A stretch of DNA of 20,388 bases, taken from positions 1-20,388 of IMG/VR virus record IMGVR_UViG_3300025122_005324; one strand, given 5' to 3'. The notes below the pieces were generated by a model. It saw nothing but the letters and a program-made list of their open reading frames with translations. It had not been told where the DNA came from and searched no databases. Source of the stretch: a virus. Made by a program: the position numbers and the translations under genes. Below, in pieces: positions 15,910 through 20,388 of the stretch (its first letter is position 1; each line of letters starts with the position of its first letter).

Positions 15910-15932
15910 ATTTTTTAAAAAAGGAGAAAATC

Positions 15933-16013
15933 ATGGGTTTAGTAGGATATTTAGTAGTACTTGCAGCGGGAGTTGCAGTTGGTGTCGTTTTGGCTAAGAG
16001 AGGAGTAGTATAA
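15933..16013 (+). CDS. 26-residue membrane peptide
   Basis: AAGGAG lies 7 nt before the ATG, one of the best ribosome binding sites in the window. The peptide starts MGLVGYLVVLAAGVAVGVVL and ends with a basic AKRGVV, a single Gly/Val-rich transmembrane helix with a positive C-terminal side. It starts 23 nt after the FtsZ-like gene and its stop overlaps the next ATG (TAATG). Its last codons carry the next gene's ribosome binding site. It could anchor the filament system or act as a small holin-like or regulatory peptide; only its membrane nature is supported. Confidence 0.65.
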   Translation: MGLVGYLVVLAAGVAVGVVLAKRGVV

Positions 16014-16189
16014 TGAATCAAAGAGAAGCTTTAAGTGTATTAATCCAAGCAGCTAATATTGCTCAAAATAAAGGGGCTTTTAATTTACAAGAAGCTCAGA
16101 CTGTTGCGACTGCAGTATCAACTTTTATAACGCCACCTGAAACTTCCTTGGAAGAAGAAACAGACTCTACCGAGGAAGTAAATGACTGA
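16013..16189 (+). CDS. Small helical protein with acidic tail (58 aa)
   Basis: The ATG overlaps the previous stop and has GAGGAG about 8 nt upstream. Residues 1-40 look like two amphipathic helices (NQREALSVLIQAANIAQNKG, then NLQEAQTVATAVSTFI). Residues 41-58 are an acidic disordered tail ending EEVND. The end overlaps the next gene by 8 nt. As I recall, small proteins of this form are common in marine T4-like phages with no assigned role. I recognise no specific family. Confidence 0.6.
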   Translation: MNQREALSVLIQAANIAQNKGAFNLQEAQTVATAVSTFITPPETSLEEETDSTEEVND

Positions 16190-16481
16190 AGTAGTATCTA
16201 AAAAATCTTGGGATACAGTTGCAACTTTTTCCACATATGAAGAAGCAGATCTTCGACGAAAACAACTTTTAAATGTATATGATCAAGTAAAAGTTAAACG
16301 TGGCGTGTCTGATGGCGAAGTTTTTAGAGTGAAGGTGTGGAACGCACCAGTAATTAAAGAAAAATTACATAAACCTAAAAATAAATTTAAAAAGAAACAA
16401 AACGTAAAAAGGGCACAAAGAGATGATAACAAGAAGATACGCGCTAGACGAAAAGAGTCGCAAGATTTTTATCGGGAGTAA
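16182..16481 (+). CDS. Small protein with strongly basic C-terminal tail (99 aa)
   Basis: It starts inside the end of the previous gene, with GAGGA 6 nt upstream. Residues 1-55 look like a compact alpha/beta unit (WDTVATFSTYEEADLRRKQL, then VKVKRGVSDGEVFRVKVW). Residues 56-99 are dominated by Lys/Arg/Gln (NKFKKKQNVKRAQRDDNKKI) and probably disordered. That composition suggests nucleic-acid binding, but no motif proves it. It overlaps the following frame by 59 nt, the largest coding overlap in the operon. Confidence 0.6.
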   Translation: MTEVVSKKSWDTVATFSTYEEADLRRKQLLNVYDQVKVKRGVSDGEVFRVKVWNAPVIKEKLHKPKNKFKKKQNVKRAQRDDNKKIRARRKESQDFYRE

Positions 16482-16629
16482 AGTAAAATATAACAATCGT
16501 ATTTTTCTTGTCGAAGACATCCAGTATTTAGATTGGACTATCAAGCAATTTTTAACACTTTCGGACCACAAGAATAAAAATAAAAAACTAGAGTTTATTG
16601 CTCCTAGTGAAGTAAAGGCTATTCGTTGA
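16423..16629 (+). CDS. Small beta-rich protein (68 aa)
   Basis: The ATG lies 59 nt inside the preceding gene with only a weak purine stretch upstream, so the true start may be later (near 16470). The clear part is GSKVKYNNRIFLVEDIQYLD followed by QFLTLSDHKNKNKKLEFIAP, an SH3-like or KOW-like set of strands. The stop overlaps the TTG start of the GAPDH gene (TTGA). Function unknown. Confidence 0.5.
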   Translation: MITRRYALDEKSRKIFIGSKVKYNNRIFLVEDIQYLDWTIKQFLTLSDHKNKNKKLEFIAPSEVKAIR

Positions 16630-17678
16630 AAAAAAATATATTAGTTGTTGGCACTGGCACAATTGGGGAGCCCCTGATTGGTCTTTTAGCAGATCTTAGA
16701 AAAAAATTAAATATTGGACATGTGATTTTTCACAAGCGCACTCCTTTAATAGATGAAGTGGCAAAAGTCAACAGTTTAATAAAAAGAGGGGCCCGCCTGG
16801 CCGTAAATGAGGATTCAATTCCAGCTTTTAAAGAACTAGGGCACGATGTAAAATATGATTTTCAGGCAGCCTTGAAAGCGGCGCATGTTGTAATTGATTG
16901 CACTCCTGCAGGAAATGATCATAAAAAGAAACATTATGTAAAATACCCAGAGAAAGTTTTTATAGCACAAGGGAGTGAAAAAGACTTTGGTGTGCCATAT
17001 GCTTATGGTATTAATGACGAAGTGCTTGATAAAAAACCAGCCTTTATTCAAGTTGTTAGTTGCAATACTCACAATATCGCCTCTATTATAAATTCGATTG
17101 ATCCAAATGTTGATGGTATTGAGCGTGGAGATTTCGTTTGTATTCGGAGAGCCAACGATATAAGCCAGGAAGGAAATTTTATTGCCTCACCGCGTGTAGG
17201 ACCCCATTCAAATGAAAAATTTGGCACACACCACGCCAAAGACGCATACGATCTATTTCGTACAAAAAATAAATTTGTCAATATCTTTTCAAGTGCGTTA
17301 AAAGTTAATTCTCAATATATGCACGTTATTCGTTTTAATTTGGTAGTTTGCGGTCATGTATCAAAAGAAAATTTGATTAATAGATTTAGAGAGAATAAAT
17401 TTGTGGCTCTTTCTCATAAAACAATAGCAAATAAAGTGTTTTCTTTTGGGCGAGATCACGGGTACTATGGAAGAATTTTCAATCAAACAGTAGTGTCGAT
17501 ACCAACTTTAACAGTTGACAATCTTCCAGGTAAAACAAAAATAAGTGGATTTTGCTTCACTCCGCAAGATGGAAATTCACTTCTTAGTAGCGTAGCAGCT
17601 GCGCTGTACGGTCTTCATGAAGATTCTTATACTGACTATTTAAAAGCTTTTGATAAGTTTTTATTCCAAAATATATAA
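16626..17678 (+). CDS. Type II (archaeal-type) glyceraldehyde-3-phosphate dehydrogenase, 350 aa
   Basis: The start is TTG at 16626, fused to the previous stop; the product begins at once with the dinucleotide-binding strand KKNILVVGTGTIGE. The catalytic Cys lies in VVSCNTHN (C146), where archaeal GAPDH has VVSCNTTG near residue 140. The segment IRRANDISQ matches archaeal V-R-R-A-A-D-P. H233 in YMHVIRF fits the catalytic His of LMHMH. GRDHGYYGRIFN matches the conserved G-R-D-L-G-R-L region. The family oxidises glyceraldehyde 3-phosphate with phosphate and NAD(P)+. Length (350) suits the family (about 335-345). Encoded in a phage-like operon, it may be an auxiliary metabolic gene that steers carbon or NAD(P)H; substrate change is possible since the sequence is divergent. 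Confidence 0.8.
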   Translation: MKKNILVVGTGTIGEPLIGLLADLRKKLNIGHVIFHKRTPLIDEVAKVNSLIKRGARLAVNEDSIPAFKELGHDVKYDFQAALKAAHVVIDCTPAGNDHKKKHYVKYPEKVFIAQGSEKDFGVPYAYGINDEVLDKKPAFIQVVSCNTHNIASIINSIDPNVDGIERGDFVCIRRANDISQEGNFIASPRVGPHSNEKFGTHHAKDAYDLFRTKNKFVNIFSSALKVNSQYMHVIRFNLVVCGHVSKENLINRFRENKFVALSHKTIANKVFSFGRDHGYYGRIFNQTVVSIPTLTVDNLPGKTKISGFCFTPQDGNSLLSSVAAALYGLHEDSYTDYLKAFDKFLFQNI

Positions 17679-17680
17679 CA

Positions 17681-18028
17681 ATGAGACGAAGAACAAATAA
17701 AAAACAATCAATTGATTTTGTAAGCTATGTGTGTGAGCCTAGAGATATAATAATTGAAGCTAGCAGGCCAGTTGATTCTGCACATTTAAAGGTTGAATTA
17801 AAAGTTGCTGATAAAGTTGCTTTAGTTGGTAGATATAGAATTGGCTTTACTGATGATATGGATATTATCCACGAAAAAATAAAAGTATTTTGTAACGCAC
17901 TCAGTAAATTTACAGATAAAGACATACAATATCATGTTATTGCAGAACGAATAACTCTAGCACTAAATGCAAAAAAATCCCTAAAAGAAGTTAGAGCCAA
18001 AACTGGTAGATTAATTTGGCGTCGCTAA
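17681..18028 (+). CDS. Conserved-looking small protein, function unknown (115 aa)
   Basis: It starts 2 nt after the GAPDH gene, without an obvious ribosome binding site, so it is probably coupled. It looks like a compact alpha/beta domain: strands in the first half (DIIIEASRPVDSAHLKVELK, VALVGRYRIGF), then helices (IIHEKIKVFCNALSKFTDKD, ERITLALNAKKSLKEVRAKT), and a basic end (GRLIWRR). No catalytic motif recognised. It is the last plus-strand gene before a convergent gene, and the two stops overlap by 4 nt with no terminator between. Confidence 0.55.
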   Translation: MRRRTNKKQSIDFVSYVCEPRDIIIEASRPVDSAHLKVELKVADKVALVGRYRIGFTDDMDIIHEKIKVFCNALSKFTDKDIQYHVIAERITLALNAKKSLKEVRAKTGRLIWRR

Positions 18029-18798
18029 GAATTAAAAATATCTTTTAGGTTTAATATGCGCATCACTTCTTTGTATGCCATATATTTTTTCAAATTGTAT
18101 TTAATGAAATGTTTTAAATCTTCATATCTTGTCGACAAAGTCATCACATGAAAACGGGTAAAAACAGAATGAACCATTCCAACCAATTGTCCGCCCTCAT
18201 TAACTATCATAGATCCTGAACTACCAGGCGCCGCCGGAAGGGTGTAAAGTGCGACGTTTTCGTCTTCACCATTATATCTTCCTTCCAATATGGGCACTAT
18301 ATTAGGCTTGTATATTCCTACGGGCGCGGCAATATTGTAGACCTTGTCACCAGGCTTTGGAGCCCTTCTGGAAATTCTTACGGCTTCAACATTTTCTGTT
18401 AAATCTGCAATAAAAATAATACAAGCATCAATTTTCATATCATATTCTAAAACGCTGGCTTTATATTCTTCTCCATCCAGTCGATATGCAAGGTATTTAG
18501 ATGTAACATTTTCTGGCTTAACAGTTGGTGATTTTTCATTTTTGCAAACATGGGCGGCTGTTATGGCAAAAGACCCATCATCAATTGTTTTTACAACATA
18601 GCCAGAAGCTGAATGTTTTAAATCTACTGATGTACATAAATTATTTTCACATTTGTGCACTGTTAGGACTTTTCTTAAAAATACAAATGATTCACGTGGC
18701 GCAATGTCGCTAACAGTATGTTTGTTTGTGCCGCTACATGAAAAGAGGGGAAACATAAACGATAAGATGAGGAATAATTGTGTTATTTTTTTAAACAT
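18025..18798 (-). CDS. Lipoprotein trypsin-like serine protease (257 aa)
   Basis: I chose the ATG at 18798 because TAGGAGG lies about 10 nt upstream; the longer frame to 18876 would put unrelated residues before the signal peptide. The N-terminus is a lipoprotein signal (FKKITQLFLILSFMFPLFSC, lipobox L-F-S-C). The catalytic triad is readable: His in ITAAHVC, Asp in YDMKIDACIIF and Ser in APGSSGSMI, the order and spacing of the S1/V8-like trypsin fold. A membrane-tethered periplasmic or surface protease is expected. It is the only minus-strand gene in the window, with its own promoter, and looks like a moron-type insertion. A role in host-envelope change or superinfection exclusion is a guess. 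Confidence 0.8.
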   Translation of the reverse strand: MFKKITQLFLILSFMFPLFSCSGTNKHTVSDIAPRESFVFLRKVLTVHKCENNLCTSVDLKHSASGYVVKTIDDGSFAITAAHVCKNEKSPTVKPENVTSKYLAYRLDGEEYKASVLEYDMKIDACIIFIADLTENVEAVRISRRAPKPGDKVYNIAAPVGIYKPNIVPILEGRYNGEDENVALYTLPAAPGSSGSMIVNEGGQLVGMVHSVFTRFHVMTLSTRYEDLKHFIKYNLKKYMAYKEVMRILNLKDIFNS

Positions 18799-18847
18799 GC
18801 ACAGTGACCTCCTATTGTAACTATGACGAAAAAAAACAATCGTTCTT

Positions 18848-18876
18848 TTTATAAAAATAAAATAAAAAGAAGTCAC
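18848..18876 (-). promoter_or_regulatory. Sigma70-type promoter for the serine protease
   Basis: Read on the minus strand, GTGACT (18876-18871) is followed after exactly 17 nt by TATAAA (18853-18848). That leaves a leader of about 40 nt before the TAGGAGG and ATG of the protease gene. The spacing is ideal; the -35 matches the consensus in four of six bases. Confidence 0.5.
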
Positions 18877-18902
18877 GTATTACTATTTATAAATGAACAT
18901 TA

Positions 18903-20219
18903 ATGGCAAAGAAAACTTATATTTTAGATACTAGTGTTTATTTAACTGATGCAAATTCTATTGGATCTTTTGGGAATAATGACATAGTTATACCCTTTAA
19001 GGTTTTGGAAGAAGTAGATAATCACAAAAAACGCCAAGATAGTGTCGGAGCAAACGCCCGCAGAATTATACGTAAATTAGACTCCTTGAGAGAGAAAGGC
19101 AGCCTTCACAGAGGAGTACGCATAGAAAGAGGCAAGGGCCGGGTTTTTGTAAAAAATTGTGAATATTCCGCAGGAGATCTAGATTTGTCAATAGCCGATA
19201 ATGAAATTATTGGCGTTGCTTTAAGTGAAAGAGAGCTTAATCCAAAAAGAAGAGTTGTTGTTGTATCTCGCGATATTAATATGCGCGTGAAATGCGATGC
19301 TTTAGGCTTGCTAACTGAAGACTATGTTTTAAATCAAGTTGTTAAAGATGCCACTCGATTGTATACCGGCTTCAGAACACACTTGGTTGATGAAGAAATA
19401 ATTGATCAATTTTACAGTGGAGAGCAAATATATTTGGATAAAGAGGATATTTCCCCACGTCCAAATGAATTTTTGATGCTGGTATCTAATGCAAATGAAA
19501 AAAAGACAGCATTGGCCAGATTCTACAATCACTCAATACCTCTTAAAAGAATTAACGGCGAACACAAAAGAGGAGTGTGGGGAGTTCGCCCCCGCAACAA
19601 AGAACAGAATTTTGCTTTAAATTTATTATTAGATCCAAACGTGCCGATTGTTACATTGGTTGGCAAAGCTGGAAGCGGCAAAACTCTATTGGCATTAGCC
19701 GCCGGATTAGCCCAAGTGGTCGAAAGCAACGAAGAAACCAGATATAAACATCTGGTTGTCTCAAGACCTATTCAGCCAATGGGAAAAGATATTGGCTATT
19801 TACCTGGAACAATGGAAGAAAAAATGTCTCCCTGGTTGGCGCCAATACAAGATAATTTAAAATATTTGATGGGAAACGATAAAGAAACTTTGCAAATGTA
19901 TACTATGCAAGGTACAATAGAAGTTGAAGCTTTAACATATATAAGAGGCCGCTCCATTGCAAATGCATTCATAATTATTGATGAGGCACAAAATTTAACC
20001 GCCCATGAACTTAAAACAATTATTACGAGAGTTGGAGAGAATACAAAAATTGTTTTAACTGGCGACGTCGAGCAAATTGATAATGTATATGTTGATGAAA
20101 CATCGAATGGTTTAACATATGCAATAGAAAAATTTAAAAGCTATGATCTTACTGGTCACATGACTTTGATGAAAGGCGAACGAAGTAGCGTTGCAACCCT
20201 CGCAGCAAAAATTCTTTAA
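18903..20219 (+). CDS. PIN-PhoH fusion ATPase (PhoH2 type), 438 aa
   Basis: The N-terminal PIN domain (about 1-130) starts KKTYILDTSVYL with the first acidic residue D9 and continues with VIPFKVLEEVDNHKKR, typical of PhoH2/YlaK proteins. The PhoH P-loop domain (about 225-438) has Walker A GKAGSGKT (254-261), SRPIQPMGKDIGYLPGTMEE and Walker B IIIDEAQN (D360, E361). Length is normal for the family. PhoH2 proteins are described as RNA helicases joined to a PIN ribonuclease; PhoH genes are very common in marine phages, where their role is not settled. No clear ribosome binding site precedes the ATG, which lies 8 nt after a TATAAAT element; the message may have little or no leader. Confidence 0.9.
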   Translation: MAKKTYILDTSVYLTDANSIGSFGNNDIVIPFKVLEEVDNHKKRQDSVGANARRIIRKLDSLREKGSLHRGVRIERGKGRVFVKNCEYSAGDLDLSIADNEIIGVALSERELNPKRRVVVVSRDINMRVKCDALGLLTEDYVLNQVVKDATRLYTGFRTHLVDEEIIDQFYSGEQIYLDKEDISPRPNEFLMLVSNANEKKTALARFYNHSIPLKRINGEHKRGVWGVRPRNKEQNFALNLLLDPNVPIVTLVGKAGSGKTLLALAAGLAQVVESNEETRYKHLVVSRPIQPMGKDIGYLPGTMEEKMSPWLAPIQDNLKYLMGNDKETLQMYTMQGTIEVEALTYIRGRSIANAFIIIDEAQNLTAHELKTIITRVGENTKIVLTGDVEQIDNVYVDETSNGLTYAIEKFKSYDLTGHMTLMKGERSSVATLAAKIL

Positions 20220-20266
20220 ATTTTAACTACATATCCTGTATAATTATACAAATAGAGGAGTAACTA
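20220..20266 (+). promoter_or_regulatory. Short intergenic region with -10-like element and ribosome binding site
   Basis: It contains TATAAT at 20239-20244 preceded by TG, with no good -35, and AGAGGAG at 20254-20260 six nt before the next ATG. The ribosome binding site is convincing; the promoter is tentative. Confidence 0.4.
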
Positions 20267-20388
20267 ATGGAACTAGAGAACCCAGAATTATTACAACCAG
20301 TAGAAAAAACAAATGAATTAAAAGAGTGGCTTGTCGATTATGTTGGCCAAAAGCACAGTCCGGAAAATGGAGAAGTAAATGTTGAAAT
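20267..20388 (+). CDS. Start of a small acidic protein (3' truncated)
   Basis: ATG 20267 has an AGAGGAG ribosome binding site 6 nt upstream. The visible 40 residues include TNELKEWLVDYVGQKHSPEN followed by GEVNVE, and the frame is open at the right edge. The style (acidic start, L-x-x-W-L-V-x-Y-V-G, then P-E-N) resembles short conserved hypothetical proteins of T4-like marine phages as I remember them; I cannot name the family. Confidence 0.6.
   Translation, partial: MELENPELLQPVEKTNELKEWLVDYVGQKHSPENGEVNVE

Noticed and set aside
1-20388. CRISPR arrays, insertion sequences or tRNA genes.
   Set aside because: No regularly spaced direct repeats, transposase motifs or cloverleaf other than the tRNA-like part of the tmRNA were found by reading both strands.

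Overview
The window reads as part of a tailed-phage genome, most likely a marine T4-like myovirus; I infer this from gene content and have no taxonomic hit. The DNA is AT-rich. Genes are packed with 1-4 nt start/stop overlaps. There are PhoH-type and nucleotidyltransferase/ligase-like proteins of kinds common in T4-like marine phages. Several proteins begin with short helical peptides that end in a phi-x-E motif, like the capsid-targeting peptides cleaved by a T4-type prohead protease. A bacterial origin (prophage or odd chromosomal island) is not excluded.

Left part (1-1500): the end of a probable von Willebrand A-like protein, a small lipoprotein, a small exported protein and possibly a 28-residue membrane peptide, all translationally coupled, then a 167-residue protein with a capsid-targeting-like N-terminus. 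Centre-left (1536-13772): a run of large multidomain genes. They comprise a tagged M74 (MepA-like) peptidoglycan endopeptidase, a 259-residue linker-rich protein, a 1459-residue protein starting with an HExxH metallopeptidase, an 86-residue coiled coil, a 1483-residue fusion (ligase-like adenylyltransferase, HxGH nucleotidyltransferase, two HExxH metallopeptidase-like domains) and a 260-residue charged protein. I infer that these are packaged, proteolytically matured virion proteins.

Middle (13773-18028): a Fis-type helix-turn-helix protein, a consensus sigma70-type promoter overlapping its stop codon, and a complete one-piece tmRNA with a readable tag (ANDNVEFDYALAA). An FtsZ/tubulin-family GTPase with an acidic N-terminal tail begins 23 nt after the tmRNA. 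It is followed by a 26-residue membrane peptide, three small proteins, a type II (archaeal-type) glyceraldehyde-3-phosphate dehydrogenase and a 115-residue unknown protein, forming one tightly coupled operon.

Right part (18025-20388): a lipoprotein trypsin-like serine protease, the only minus-strand gene, with its own promoter and ribosome binding site; then a full-length PIN-PhoH ATPase and the start of another gene. The most unusual content is the tmRNA / FtsZ-like / membrane-peptide / GAPDH cluster and the set of peptidase fusions bearing putative prohead-protease sites.
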